Shown: positions 1 through 12,479, counted from the stretch's first letter. The stretch is DNA of 64,000 bases from Nematostella vectensis (GCF_932526225.1 NC_064043.1:9653821-9717820), one strand, 5' to 3'. A program made the numbers and translations. Notes: a model not told the origin generated them from the letters alone.

Positions 1-1128
1 TCCATCTCCGAAGAGTAGATCCGTACCGCCGCAGCCAATGAACTAGTTTACACTTTGATCGGTGGTAAGACTGGGGCCATCGCATAAGCAAGATCGTAGT
101 TTCGTTAATTATTATTGAATCAACAATAAATCAAATCGAAAACATTAGAACCTTATTTCACGAGTTACGTGACATCACAATGACAACGCGCGCCCTTGCG
201 ACTTATCAAAGCAACGCGCGCTTTCGAACGCAGTAAGTTACCAAAGAAATTTCAAGCACTTGTTACACTTTTCTATTGCAGACGTGTTATACACTAAAAT
301 AATATGTACATTACTCAAAAGGAACTTTTGCTCTAGTATATTTACAGACGATGGACTACTGCAGTGGTACTGTCATCGAAATTTATCGCTGTATTGATTG
401 ATACCTGAAAAGATGAAAATATATAGATTATAAATAATATAATCAGTACACTTAACAAATCTTCTCTGATTGCCTCCTTTGGGTTTTGTGTCGCGTCGCA
501 ATATTTATTTAATATGTTTTCTTTCGAGAAAACTGCTAAAAGGTTGAGTATTTTAAATAACGCAAGCTTCAAACAACTAAAGAATCATGAGACAATCAGT
601 TTAAAATAAGAGAGTCTGGTTCACGAAACATAAACGTGCACGGAAAGGCAGAAGGACACAGATATTTCCAGTATACAGAGAAAAAGTCGCATATTTTTCG
701 GTTGTGATTTTTTTTGTAATGTATTTTTATTGAAACTTTATCACGGCACATAGGATTTGCAGAGTGGGTATATAAGTCACGAAAAAATATTTAAAACCTG
801 TTATTTTCATTAATTTCATATAAATATACACTCTTTTTTTATATAAGAACGTCCAGCCTGAGATTTCACCAAATTTTAAGAATATCCTAAGAACATGCCG
901 AGGCTCAGATATCAGAAAAAACTGATTTGCTTTTTTAGTCGTGATTCGTTCTAAAATGCAGAACCAAATACTGCCCATAATAACAACCTAATATATTATT
1001 GATATTGATCATTTGTGTAATTCTCATCCTAATAATTCATTGGGTATTATATTTTTATCACTTTAATTTAAGAACATCGTTAAGAACATTCAGCCTTAAA
1101 ATGCTCCAAAAATAAAAACGGCCCAGCC
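1..1128. other. AT-rich spacer, no gene recognised
   Basis: Nothing here could be matched to a protein family. The short open frames in the stretch are AT-rich and low in complexity, without flanking splice sites or conserved motifs. The right end runs into an inverted-repeat element that begins with a TTAA at 1129. Confidence 0.5.
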
Positions 1129-1381
1129 TTAAAGCCGCATTGTCACCTGTTTACTTCCGGAGGTCCGACGGAAACCTCAGCCGTTAAAAGACAAAAGAAT
1201 CTATTCGAATCCGAAATATTTAACTGGCCATCCCCTCTAAATTAGCAGTCACATCCTCAAATAAACTTCAGATAGACACACTGCTTTCTATATTTTGAAA
1301 TATTTTTCGTGTTTTCCGTTAAAATCATCGGATATTGTTAGGTAATCGACCGGAAGTAAACTGGTGACAATCCGCCTTTAA
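1129..1381 (+). mobile_element. TTAA-flanked MITE, copy 1 of 4
   Basis: A 253-bp element bounded by TTAA on both sides. Its inverted ends start AGCCGCATTGTCACC and continue into CCGGAAGTAAAC on the other arm. The same element recurs at 10838, 27552 and 53679. It has no coding capacity, and the TTAA flanks resemble piggyBac-type target duplications. The right terminus of this copy has diverged slightly (tccgcc instead of tgcggc). Confidence 0.85.
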
Positions 1382-1540
1382 CTGAAAATTAAACGTTTTT
1401 TTATAAAAAAAACGTGTACACCTTTTTGGTGGCAGAGCCCTCTGTGCCAATTCCCACTTACTGTACGTGCCTCCCAAAAATTACCCAGTCGTAAATAATT
1501 TTCTGTGCTCATAGTACAAAACCTGCATATGGTGAAAAAC

Positions 1541-3302
1541 TCACTTTTTGAATGTTAACATGGCAGCAATACTGAGAATGATCTCTATTCCAAGAAAAGC
1601 CAGAGAAATGGCCACAAGTATTACTTCAATTCGCAATCTGTAGAAACATCAGTAAAAATAAGTAAATACATTTATGATTCTGCTAGAAAGTCCAAGGAAC
1701 ACTCAAATATACTTGAACTATCTCAAACTTCATCAATATTCATGAATAATCAAAAACTGTATCTTGACTTACACGTAAGTTTGCCACAGAAGAACAAAGA
1801 GCTCAATAAATAGAACAGGGATGCCAAGAACGATAGAGATTATCAAAGCCATGGACCTCTCTGCTAAGTTGCCTTTATACCCTGTCAGAGATTTGGATAA
1901 TTAAAAACAAAACAAAATGAGGAATATTATCTAATGCATAAAATAAAATATAGTTATTGAAAAAATTGTGTATCCTAATCAGCATCAAAATTAATGCCAC
2001 TGCAATCATCATTAGACCCATCACCACCACCATATAGTTAAAAACTCTACCAGCAATATAATAATATGATAATCATCACCTACACCACAATCCTCGCCAC
2101 CATCCATCAAAATCCACAACTGTCATAATAATAACTATCATCATTGTTATTCAATGCCACCTTCATAATTGAATATAGCAATGTGAGTCTGATATTGGGA
2201 GAAATCACTCTTCTTAGTTAAAGAGTTGTCAATATACATAGTTTGAAGGATTGGACAAATCAACTCACTAATTGCTCTTTTATTATCATTATAATCAAAC
2301 CAAATCATCATTATATCATCAGCATCACCAACCACAACCATGAAATCATAATCATTAAGAGATGAAATCTGATCAAGACCATCATAATTGATATGCATTT
2401 CATCATTATCAGAATAAACAGCAGATATTATACAATAAATTATAGCTCTGAATGTTGAATTTTTCTTACCAAAAAACAGTCGGACACCTTCCATAAATGC
2501 CCAAAATATCACCAGCAGAATCTCTACAGTTAGCGCAGCACTTGTGTATGGTAGTAGTGAACCTGCACATAAAAAAATAGAATTCCCATGTCCAGTCAAT
2601 CTAAATGAATGAAATAATAAAATGTGAATAATGACAAGACCCTAATGAATCCAGCCAATTAAAAATATATCCAATATGTTTATGTTACTAACTGTTTATT
2701 TATACAATTTTAACACAGCTTAGAGTGGTTTTCAAAAACCTGTGAAATACTATTTAGTTTATTTAGTACTAATACACTGTAATGTCTTTGTTCTCTCTTG
2801 CTCTGGCTTGACTATTACACTTTAACAACTATATTTTGTTGCACGGGATTTTGAAAACCACTCTAAAACAAAAAAATTAAGCTAGGTGGTATAACTTCTA
2901 GGTCACCCTAACTCTTTAAGCAAGTGGTTTTCTTTGAATGGCGAAGCAAACAAAATAAAGAAAGACAGGTGCACTGTCCAGAAAAAAAAAAGGAGGGGGG
3001 AACTTCATCCTATTTATAGTGAAATATGTGACAAGGGTAAGATATTGCAGCTTTCTTTTTTAAGCTTAATAAACTTTAGCCAACTTGTAGTCCCTTCTAC
3101 TCAACACCGCAGCCCAATTCCACATTATATGTAGTACTAGTTCTTGCACTTCTTGAGTTAATTTCACATATACATAGACACGTAAACAATAAATACTAAG
3201 AACAATACCTTTGTAGATATAGAGTAAAATTTCTGCAACACAAAACACCATGGAGTACCAGACATTTAGATAAAGAAATATCTGAAGAGGTAGTGAGGAT
3301 AG
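1541..3302 (-). CDS. TMEM216/TMEM80-family tetraspan protein (5' end unresolved)
   Basis: Four coding exons read on the minus strand: 3302-3209, 2562-2470, 1881-1773 and 1637-1541. All junctions are GT-AG and in phase, giving 130 residues without the start. The protein opens LSSLPLQIFLYLN and contains VRLFFGYKGNLAERSM and LLWQTYVLR, the signature of the Transmemb_17 group (TMEM216, TMEM80, TMEM17). It has four hydrophobic segments and ends in FKK. TMEM216 is a ciliary transition-zone component and its human form is 145 residues, so only a short N-terminus is missing. A candidate first exon (ATGGCGGCCCCTG, 3861-3849, followed by a donor) is out of phase with the next exon, so a further small exon or another start is needed. 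TMEM216 and TMEM80 cannot be separated by eye. Confidence 0.8.
2719..2866. mobile_element. Small inverted-repeat element (MITE) in a TMEM intron
   Basis: About 148 bp with inverted ends: GAGTGGTTTTCAAAA on the left and its complement TTTTGAAAACCACTC on the right, both next to TA. This fits a Tc1/mariner-type non-autonomous element. It lies in the intron between the TMEM exons at 2562 and 3209. Confidence 0.65.
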
Positions 3303-3861
3303 CTACAAGATGTTAAGAAATAATGTTTTAACTTTCTGAAGGATCCATCAAATAGTTTTTGATAGCCAGCTTTCCTTTCCTTCACCTCCCCTTTCCTGCC
3401 TTTTATAAGATTTCACATAGAATATCTTTATAGGTTGGTGGTGAGTAAGCTAATATATATTAGGGAAACACTTTTGAATGATATATCTGAGGCCGTGGCA
3501 CACTATTTCAACACAAACACACATCTCTCTCAGGTTAAGGGATGAGTAAACTCAAAGCCAAAAACAAAATATTTTAATGCAGCAAGAAAAGTCCAACTTG
3601 TAAGATAAACTTTCTAACAAGCAATGGTTATTCACTTTTTAAAGTAGAACATAACTATACCACTGTCAAAAAAAATTTTTATGAAAAGTTTTAGATTGCA
3701 AAGGATACTTCTATCACAGTTCTTCCTGAAATCAAAGTACAGTGGTTAGAAGTCCCGGCCTATCCGAAGTTTTAATATATCTACGAAACATCGCATATAA
3801 CCCCACAAAAGGGATTATTTCAGATACACTAAAGAACAACAAACTTACCAGGGGCCGCCAT

Positions 3862-3955
3862 TTTGTTCCAGATCTGTTGTTAAATTTGAAACTGCTGACT
3901 GTGTGGCGAAGGCTCAGCAGAAGCCTATCAGTTTCCTAGGTGACGTAGAACGAAA
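3862..3955. promoter_or_regulatory. Probable bidirectional promoter, TMEM gene / LRRC51
   Basis: Only about 94 bp separate the minus-strand candidate start (3861) from the first plus-strand ATG (3956). The spacer holds GTTTCCTAGGTGAC, an imperfect palindrome resembling the RFX X-box (two departures from GTNRCC..RGYAAC), overlapping a TGACGTA cAMP-response-like motif. No TATA box is visible. The RFX reading is inference, prompted by the ciliary nature of the TMEM product. Confidence 0.4.
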
Positions 3956-4029
3956 ATGGCTTCCAAGGTATAGAACAGAAGTGTTCGCTTGAAAATCGCG
4001 GATCTTGTTCTCATAATCTCACTTCAGGG

Positions 4030-5496
4030 ATGTCGGTAGCTACGAAAAACAAGATCAATGCATCTGCAGCAATAGATGCCTCAAATGATTCTTCAATATT
4101 GCTGGATTATTGTTACACAAGCTTAGAGAAATTCGAAGGTTTGTGTTAAGTCGTCATTTAGTCACTAAAAAGAATTGACTTTATAACCTTTTTAAAGTGC
4201 CCTTGTTTCTCAAATAGATGCTATTGAAACACGTCCAAGAGGCAAGATTAAGGTAAAGAATCTTATAGTGTTTTAAATTTTTGTAATGATGTAAGCTTAA
4301 CTTGTAGCAAGAACAGCTCGTTGAAAATATTTTGTTGTAATTTTTAGAGGCCTTTTCAATAAGTACTTCTAAAAGAACACATTTCTTCCTTTTCTTTAGA
4401 AAGACAAAGAAACTGAAAAATACAAGACTAATGGGATCAAGTTCGCCTACAACCAGTTAGGCGGTTATGATAATTTTACAACAACAATCAACAAGCTGAT
4501 TGTAGAGCCCCAGGCTCTGGAGCTGCTGGACTTGTCTTTTAACGAGCTGTCAACCATAGATCCAGTAAGTTTCAGGCGCGTTCCCAGGTTTGGTCGAGGG
4601 GGGAGGGGGTGCACAGTCATAGATATAAAACGGAAAAATCAAATCAAAAAAGAAATGGCCCTATTTTGGCCTACAAGGGGGTGCACCCCACTGTGACGCG
4701 GCTGGGTTTGAATGACGACAAGAAATATTGATACCAATGTCAGTTACACAAATGTCCCATTACCCCCCCCCCCCTAAATCCTGGCTTTAGTCTTGTTTAT
4801 GTAACAAATCGGCGCCTAACCTGGGGGGGGGGGGATTTGGGGGTTTAGAAGAACCCTACACTCAACCGGAAGGTCCGCTCTAATGAAAGAAAATAAAGTA
4901 CTACTGATACAACAACCTCCCTAAAAGAAAATGGTCGGCGAAATGGGTAAACAAACTGGCTACGGGCTTTCAAGTGACCAACCCAGACTTACAAAATAGA
5001 CAGTTCTAGTGCCTAATACCCCCCTTTCTCTGACTGCTAACCCAAGAAAAAGAAAACAGAAATCAAATTGCTTGTATTGTTTTGCCAACGTTGGAAAACT
5101 GTTCAAGAGTAAATAAAGAAAATGCTATTGAGGCTTAGATGGATTTCACACTATATTTTGACAGTTTTTTTTTAAATCAACAAACATGTCTACAGACAGG
5201 CTTTCAAAATGTTTCTCTTTATTATCCAGGTTCTTCTGGACTACCCAAATTTAAAGATTCTTTGTCTCCAAGGCAACAACATTAGCGACTTACGTGAGAT
5301 TGACAAGCTGGCAGCACTGCCCAATCTCCACACTATCTCACTGCAGGGCAACCCAATAGAGGATGATGATCACTTCAAATGTTATACCACAAGCAAACTT
5401 CTACATTTGAAAAAGTTTAATTCAGCACCTCTAACTAAGCAAGATAAGGCATGTTCTCATCAGCATCAAGGAAAGTCAAAGAAAAAGGCAAAGTAA
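4030..5496 (+). CDS. LRRC51: Leucine-rich repeat-containing protein 51
   Basis: Coding exons are 4030-4138, 4218-4252, 4400-4564 and 5230-5496, with consistent phases and GT-AG borders, for 191 residues (human LRRC51 is about 192). Matching segments include LDYCYTSLEKFE, ALELLDLSFNELSTIDP and NLKILCLQGNNIS, then an LRR cap with LQGNPIEDDDHF and a basic tail ending KSKKKAK. LRRC51 is the LRR product of the mammalian LRTOMT locus; its biochemical role is poorly defined. An upstream exon (ATG at 3956, donor after 3966) would run into a stop at once if spliced to 4028, so it is probably 5' UTR carrying a short upstream frame, and translation starts at 4030. A polyadenylation signal AATAAA lies near 5559. 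Confidence 0.88.
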
Positions 5497-6347
5497 ATTT
5501 CACTAGAAAGTGATTGAAATGCACATAATGTAAAAATTGTACAAAAACTTTGAATAGTAATAAACTGGTATTTTGTATTTTAGGGTATCATTCAGTATTT
5601 TTAGAGTTATCATTTTAGTGCTTCCAAAAAAAAGAGATAACCACATTTACAAATCATCATGTTTATTTATGAATTCTGTACAATTTGTGATCCAAAAGAG
5701 ATAGCTAATCTTCTTAATTCCATATCATGTTTATTAACACGAACCCTTATTCAAATGTAGCATTTCTAGTAAACATGAACATGTACCCCCAATGAAATCT
5801 TACAGAATGTCCATGATAAGATTCCTTTTGTTACATTTTTTTGTAAAAAACATGCTGTACACTATATATAAATAAGGAGTAGAATTTATCATAAAAAAGT
5901 AACTTTTTTTGATTTGCAAAAACTTGAAACAGTTACCAGGTACCATGTGTAGAACTTGGATGAATTAAAACTTGCATAAGCTGGACTAAGTATAGTTGGA
6001 AGTGGTGTTTTTATTTCATTATAATGGAAACCCAAGAAAATTGACGAATCTACATCCTCTAGAAACAAGGGTTTCTGCTGTCTTACTGGGCCACTTATAA
6101 AGAGAAAAAAATGTGGCAAGCTAAGCATCCAATACGTCACACTATAAAGTGCAACAATCATATCCATTGAAGCAACACAGTATTATTTCCAAGGATATGA
6201 CTGATAGAAAAGTTTATCATGCTGCAATAGTCCCATTCTATCTCCTGTATAGAAAGAATGACCATGCTGAAAAGAAGCATTGTGTAAATAAATTACCGAC
6301 CTATTTACTATTTAACTTAAAATACAATAAAATTCAGTTTGGAAATA
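5497..6347. other. Short intergenic spacer between convergent genes
   Basis: This AT-rich spacer holds the 3' UTRs of LRRC51 (plus) and of the NIPA-type gene (minus). No additional gene, repeat family or structured element was recognised. Confidence 0.5.
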
Positions 6348-9058
6348 TCATGTGTGATTTATATTGTTTGTTAACAATTTTGAGCTTGCAATTTCCTCAT
6401 CCTCGTCATCAGGGCTACCTTCTTCAACTGATCGCATCAGCATTGCTTCAGCCCCATCACCTATTTGGATTGACCTGCTGCCTTTTTGTTTCTGGAAAAA
6501 GTTCAAATCTTTCAAACTAAACTTAACATTCTTGAATGCATGAAGGAGAAACACCCCAAGTATAATTGTCAAGACGCCACATATGGATCCAATTGTATCC
6601 TTTGTGTCCATCAACTTCCACTCTTTAAATAGAATTGCAGAGGCGATGATTGTGAGAAGTGTAAACATCACATAGTAGATGGGTGTCACTAGTGATGTGT
6701 TGAAAATGTCCAGGGCTTTGTTCAAGTAGTTGATCTGCGTCGTGGCACATGTCAATACAGTAAATAACAGGGCCCAAGACACAGGATTCCCAACTTGACT
6801 GTCTCCTTTCAATGTTTGCTTGAGAACAATGCCAACTCCCTTGCATCCCATGACAGACAAAGAGCCAATCAAAGAACAGATGGCAATGTACACAAGGATA
6901 TTGGTCTTTCCATATTTGGGTGCATATCTCCATATAAGGACAAAGGCAAGTAAGACTACCATGACAGCATATATGATAAAACCTACAAAAAAGACACACT
7001 GGTTCACTCAAAGAGCAGATAAAGCAGTGAAAGAAACACTAATTTGGGCAAAACACGAGTATGGAAATTCCTTGAGATCTGCAACTGTTTTTTTTATACA
7101 ACCCCTGTCCACATGTTAAATAGTAAATGATTCTCAATATAAAAATATATATAAATATATTACTGCAGATAAAAGGGATTTTGTTCAATTTACATGCTTT
7201 TTTACATGGTTCCAAAAAATAAATACAAATATTTATATGTGCTCTTTTCCAGCATGCCCTTAGATGTACAGTTATTAAATCCAAATGATTCTCAATGTAA
7301 AACAAATAAATATTTGTGAGTATAAAGAGTATTTTATTCAATTACATGTTTTTTATATGGTTCCAAAAAAAATAAATAAAAATATTTCTGTGCTCTTTTC
7401 TGACATGCCCTTAGACGTACAGTTAGAGTAAATGTAATAGGAATATGGACTGTTGTGCCTGTTGTCTCCTGTGCAGCTATTCTTGCTTTATGTTGCCATT
7501 AGAACATGAAAAATGGCTGTGCAGAAGACTCAAATACTGAGATTTCGTTTTCACCAGGCCAACAATTTGTGGCTGTCTCAAGGTTTGATTATAACCCAAA
7601 CTGGTTGATTTTTCCTACTGAGTACATCTTTGCACAACCATTTTGACCTCATACACAGTGATTTCAATATCCATACCACTAACCTGGCTCAATGAGCTTA
7701 GATTCCAGCTGCTCTATCGTGTCAACAGCTTCTTCCTGTGGGGCATGTATAACCAGCACTGTGGAGCCAATTATGGACAGGATACAGCCCACCTTCCCAT
7801 GCAGGTTTTGCTTCTCATCCAGAAAATAGGATGCTAGTACAGCACTAAAGAACACAAAGATTCTATCTTGATTATTAAGTAAAATAGGATTTGGCTCTTG
7901 TAACAGTGAAAGTGAATTTTAAATATTATCTTTAAAAGGAGTTATCAAATGGCTTCTAAATATTCTTTTGGGGTTGAATCTTTTAAGTGCTTTTGCGCTA
8001 GTTCTGTCAATTTTCCTGTTTTCATTGTTGTTCTCATGCTCTCTTGTTTTCATCTTACCCCTAGAAGCTCATGTTATTATTCAATTGGGCGAACCTTCAA
8101 GTCAAGTTGGAAGGCTCTTCGGAATATCCCCCTGGCTAATACTATTCATCTAATTTTTACATTAACGAGATGTTAACCGAAGCAGGCAATTGAATAGGAC
8201 ATGAAGTCCATTTTGTAATAAGCCTTTATACAGAAGGTCAGTGGCACAATAAAGAAATCACATGCAGGCCAGGAGCTGTCCATATTCCGGACATATATTT
8301 ACCTGACAAGAACACTTAGTGCACCAAGAGGAGTAACCAGGATTGCAGGGGCGAAAGCATAAGCAGAGAAGTTTGCAATCTCTCCAAAAATCACTAAAAT
8401 AACAAAGTATAACTTAATACACGTGATAAGACCATAGTCTATAGGAATGCTAACACCCCCAAAGCTAAAGGTCAATAAATGAATGAATGGTCTGTCTGTT
8501 TATGTCGAAACGTCAGAAACCCAGCCGTATCAAGCCACGTATTGTCGTCTTAGTATCGTGGAAATGCTCAAAAATGTTTTTTGTCAGTGTTTTCTTCTGA
8601 CGAAGCGGGTGAATTGCAATTGGAATTTTATAAACTTAGTACTTCAATAGAACAATACTAATAGAACACTACGCAAATCTTACTGGATATCATTCCAATC
8701 CACCAAAGCCATTCCTTTAGGTAAGCATAACCACCTTGACCTGAGAGAAAAATATAAAATTGCGTGAAACAACGATAAATTATTGATGAGCATCCCAAAA
8801 CATGCCTTGAGTTTCTAGTCTCTCTTAAACATTAAAACCACCAATATTGAAACTGAAACCATGATCCCTGAAATAATACATCCAAAGAGGATAATAGAAA
8901 TATCCCGTACCTGCGCGGACACCAGAACGCTGAGCGACACGTAAAAGTCCTTTTTTCTTGACGATAAAACTGGAGCCGATAAAAACACTGGAACTGATCG
9001 CGAGTCCGAGACCGGTATAAAAGTCTCGCGAACTTGCTTCGCTGGCGTCTCTAGACAT
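6348..9058 (-). CDS. NIPA2-type magnesium transporter
   Basis: Five exons on the minus strand (9058-8911, 8740-8684, 8393-8303, 7844-7684, 6982-6348) join in phase to 363 residues; human NIPA2 is 360. The order of conserved blocks is the family's: a first helix with [16 protein letters not shown], then [14 protein letters not shown], the [19 protein letters not shown] block, the [16 protein letters not shown] block, and [15 protein letters not shown] followed by PIYYVMFT. About nine hydrophobic helices are visible, with an acidic cytosolic tail (SPDDEDEE). NIPA proteins belong to the drug/metabolite transporter fold and carry Mg2+ at the plasma membrane and early endosomes. The start is supported by a Met before the first helix and a complete frame. 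Closest to NIPA2; NIPA1 or a pre-duplication ancestor is possible. Confidence 0.92.
7125..7430. repeat. Tandem duplication (~158 bp, two copies) in a NIPA intron
   Basis: The block beginning aaatgattctcaat at 7125 recurs at 7283 with the same order of landmarks: ctcaat, a poly-T run, atggttccaaaaaa, tgtgctctttt, catgcccttaga and gtacagtta. The two copies differ by scattered substitutions and small indels. The intron is otherwise plain. Confidence 0.75.
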
Positions 9059-9352
9059 TCTATCAGACGTCGCTATACCTAAACCATACCAAGATAAATA
9101 AATCAGCAGTTCTAGGATGAAATATTAATTTGTATGAGCATTTAGTGCAGTGAAACAAACCTTGCGTCGAAGGCCAAGCGGACGTGGAAACCGCCATCTT
9201 GTATTTTTTTCGGATCAACCTAGAACCCAGTCCTTTATTGCGCGTTTCCTCTTTGACGTGTCAAGCAAAACCTTTGACGTCATTGTCGGAAAAAAAAAGA
9301 AATTGCGCTACTGTCGCGCATATTTAGCAAATGCGCGAAAACGTTCTGTCCA
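9059..9352. promoter_or_regulatory. Upstream region of the NIPA-type gene
   Basis: About 300 bp between the NIPA start codon and the next repeat element. It contains gacgtcattg and other CpG-bearing sequence consistent with a promoter, but no specific factor site can be assigned. No gene seen. Confidence 0.35.
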
Positions 9353-10115
9353 GAGACCATGATATAAGAGAACGGATCCCCGTGGCCCATGATAACGTCC
9401 AAGAAAGCTATTTTTGGATTGCGCACGCTTGTCAATCATAGCATCCATACATGGTTCGTCGCGCCATATGTATTTTAATATAAGAAGGCCTTTATTTTTC
9501 TTTCATTTATAACATTTTTAGATGAATGAACTTCAATTTTTCACGCAAATGTTCAGAAATCATGTCACTCAAGAAAGCCTTGTCACTGGAATAAGATCTA
9601 CTTCATTATAAAGACTTGAAATCTTTTATTTGTAATGTCGGTGTGAATATAATGGTATTAAGTTCTGGATGTATCTTTTTCATTAAAAGGTAATTGGAAG
9701 AGAATTGTGTTTTGTAAACACAGATTTATGATTGATTGTTGTGTTATAAGTAAGTAATTTGCGAATCAGCAGTGAAAACTTTTACTGGGGAAGTTGATCC
9801 CAGAGCCTAAAAATCACGCATTTCAATGTCCCAGAAACGGTTGATTGGCTCCAGCGTATTCTATGGAAGATCATTTTTACAGCGTTCGTAAAAAAGGAAG
9901 GTATTTTCGGTCAAAAAGATTTCCGAAACATCCTTTGCCGGATCACATTGCTCAAGATGTGATCGCGCGTAAGACTCTTGTTGCTAGGAAACGTGAGCGC
10001 TAACCAATCAGAGACGTATCTAAAAATAACTGCTTGTTCTAAAAATAGTTTTTACGGACGTCATTATTGGAACATACCCTAATACGGGGGATTCGTTCTC
10101 TTACATCATGGTCTC
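9353..10115. mobile_element. Non-autonomous inverted-repeat element, ~0.76 kb
   Basis: The left end gagaccatgat(a)taagagaac is mirrored at the right by gttctcttacatcatggtctc; about 30 bp of terminal inverted repeat is visible with a few mismatches. The interior has no recognisable protein. A target duplication was not identified, so the superfamily is open. Confidence 0.6.
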
Positions 10116-10627
10116 TTGGTTCTGTTTATTGCAACAAAATGCCCGGAACCTCGGACAAAGACAAAACGACAACACGTCCTTCATTCTTTTTTTTTCACCA
10201 TCCGCTCTTGATTGAAATTAAACGCCACCGCAGTAATACAGTAAAACGAGCAAAAAAATCATACAACTTTTGTGGCAGCATTGCTGCAAAAAAAGTTTGT
10301 AAAGCCTGTGCAAACTGCCCCAACACATGGCCAGTATGTTGGTGATAAGTTCACGTTTGATGGTACCAAAGGCAACCCGACTCAATCATTTTACTTGTGT
10401 TTTCAAAAGGCAACCCAAGATTCCGCTGGATTTCGGTTGGATTTGGGACTATTTTTTCTGCATGATACATTTCAGTCATATATTGTTTTCATGACCAAAA
10501 ATTTGCGATGTTTTCTTTGATTATAGATGTGGTAACGTTCATTCTTTTCGAAATGACAACATTATTCGGACGCAAGCAATTTTTTTCTATGAAAACGATG
10601 TAAGTTAGACCAGCATTGCTGGGCTCG

Positions 10628-10832
10628 TGTGCAAACTGCGCCAGCAAAGCTGTAATAATATGCTCGAATGACCACGAGACAAATGCTAGCAAAGTGTTGG
10701 CCAAAAGTTTGAACTCAATCAAAAATTTTGCCAACACTTGCCAGCACCTCCCAATACGGTTTTCAAACTGCGCCAGCATTTGCTGTCAACGTCTACCCAG
10801 CGTCTCACCAGCAATGCTGGCGCAGTTTGCAC
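10628..10832. mobile_element. Small inverted-repeat element abutting a MITE
   Basis: An exact 18-bp inverted pair, GTGCAAACTGCGCCAGCA at 10628 and its complement at 10815, encloses about 200 bp rich in cagca/tgctgg motifs. Related gtgcaaactgc sequence also occurs near 10308. The TTAA MITE copy 2 begins 6 bp to the right. Confidence 0.55.
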
Positions 10833-10837
10833 GGGGC

Positions 10838-11079
10838 TTAAAGCCGCATTGTCACCAGTTTATTTCCGGAGGTCTAACGGAAACCTCAACCGTTAAAAGG
10901 CAAAAGAATCTATTAGAATCCGAGATATTCAACAGGCCATCCGCTCTAAATTATCAATCACATCCTCAATAGACACACTGCTTTCAATATTTTGAAATAT
11001 TTTTCGCGTTTTCCGTTAAAAATCATCGGATATTGTTAGGTAATCGACCGGAAGTAAACTGGTGATAATGCGGCTTTAA
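10838..11079 (+). mobile_element. TTAA-flanked MITE, copy 2 of 4
   Basis: A 242-bp copy bounded by TTAA at 10838 and 11076, ending GGTGATAATGCGGCT. It is closely similar to copies at 1129 and 27552. It lies between two other inverted-repeat elements, forming a cluster. Confidence 0.87.
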
Positions 11080-11095
11080 GTGCCGTTGCGCATTT

Positions 11096-11390
11096 TACTA
11101 CCGGCGCGCCAACTTTTGTCGCAGCAGTTTTTTGTTGCAAGTTGAAAAAGTTTGCTGCAGAAAGTAGAAGATGGTTTTACTTTTTAAACAAAACTCGGAG
11201 ATGTAGCCCTAATTACTACATCAACCAACTTGTCTCGCAGCAGACGTCAAGCATACGCAAGCAGTTGCAATAAGATTTGTGATTGGTTGAACGAAAGTCA
11301 CACATCAGTGTCACGGAGGTAAAGGATGGCGGATTAACAGCAAGAACAAGTCTATCCTTTGCTGCGATAAAAATTGGTGCGCCGGTAGTA
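11096..11390. mobile_element. TA-flanked MITE, 295 bp
   Basis: The ends TACTACCGGCGCGCCAACTT and the complement of AATTGGTGCGCCGGTAGTA form about 30 bp of inverted repeat with four mismatches. Both ends sit on TA, as expected for a Tc1/mariner-type non-autonomous element. No coding capacity. Confidence 0.75.
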
Positions 11391-12236
11391 CAACTGTTCC
11401 AGCGGCTGCAAATATATAAAGTTGCGGGATAGGAGGGCAATCAGAAGGCAACAGTGTACCGCTAGCAGCTATCGAGAATAAGGGGTAGTCTCTACTTGCA
11501 ATATTGAATGAATAATAAACTTTAGTGTTTTTTTTTGCGGGTTGCGAAAATCAAAATTTAACGATGGAAAAATATAGATTTCTTGTCAGCCATCGTAGAT
11601 TCAATTGTTATCACAGGCACCTACGACAAGCGGCTTACCAGAGGAATTGACCCCAATTTGAGTCTCCCAAATGTCTTGGCTGATGGGTAACCCCCAACAT
11701 CAAAAGTCCAACAACATCTTCATATACCACGCGAATCATGCAACAAGGTGTTCTTTAACATTTTAATATTATTTGAGCCAAGGTAAACAAAGTGTTTATT
11801 TTGAAAAATATTTATTAAAAAAAACTAGCAATTGCGTATATTGAATTTTGATTCTTTGTGATCAGACATACCACAAATAGAATGCAAATTTTACAAAAGA
11901 CCCATCACATTAAAAAAAAAAAAGACTAATTCCCCCTATATTTTAGCCTGGGAAAAACAAGCGAAAACGGTCAGAGGGTACGAGTCGACATCGTACGAAG
12001 ACAAAAGATGTGGAGGAGGCTTCTTTATTTCATCTTTCTTAAAAGGCGCGTCTTGCCCTCTTCCCTTTTCCTCAGGCTACCTATATATTATGCGTCTTTT
12101 TATAATTATAAACGACCCATGTAAGATATTTTTAAACTTTTAAGCATGTCCTCTCTATCTGCAACCCCTGTTTGAAGGATTGGTGTCTTGCTAAACCTTA
12201 GAATTCTTGAAAGCGACGATGCTATCTACGAATCGG
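11391..12236. other. Intergenic spacer, no gene recognised
   Basis: AT-rich sequence with short homopolymer runs. I see no conserved protein segment, structured RNA or long repeat here. Confidence 0.45.
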
Positions 12237-12335
12237 CTACCCTGGGTACCAGAGTCTCCTAGCATCGCTTCGCTCGGTCGTTTGACGCCGCTTCGCGGCT
12301 CTATTGAAGCTTGGAGCCTATGGTATCCAGGGTAG
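12237..12335. mobile_element. Tiny foldback element
   Basis: The ends CTACCCTGGGTACCAG and GGTATCCAGGGTAG are inverted copies of each other about 99 bp apart. Further internal pairs (cgcttcgctcg / cgcttcgcgg) could extend a hairpin. Confidence 0.5.
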
Positions 12336-12447
12336 AAATCGGCAGGTACTCAATGCTTTTTAGAAATCGACAGGTTCTCAATGCTTTTTAGAAATTGGCG
12401 GGTTCTCAATGGTTTTTAGAAATCGGCGGGTTCTCAATGATTTCTAT
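12336..12447. repeat. 28-bp tandem repeat, four units
   Basis: The unit aaatcggcaggttctcaatg followed by ctttttag is repeated four times with scattered changes. It lies just 3' of the dehydrogenase stop codon, outside its coding sequence. Confidence 0.75.
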
Positions 12448-12479
12448 GAATTTGGTTCTCTGATTCAGACTTCCGCTTG

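Noticed and set aside
3956-3966. Translation start of LRRC51 at the first-exon ATG
   Set aside because: Splicing to 4028 gives an immediate in-frame stop, whereas the ATG at 4030 opens the conserved protein.
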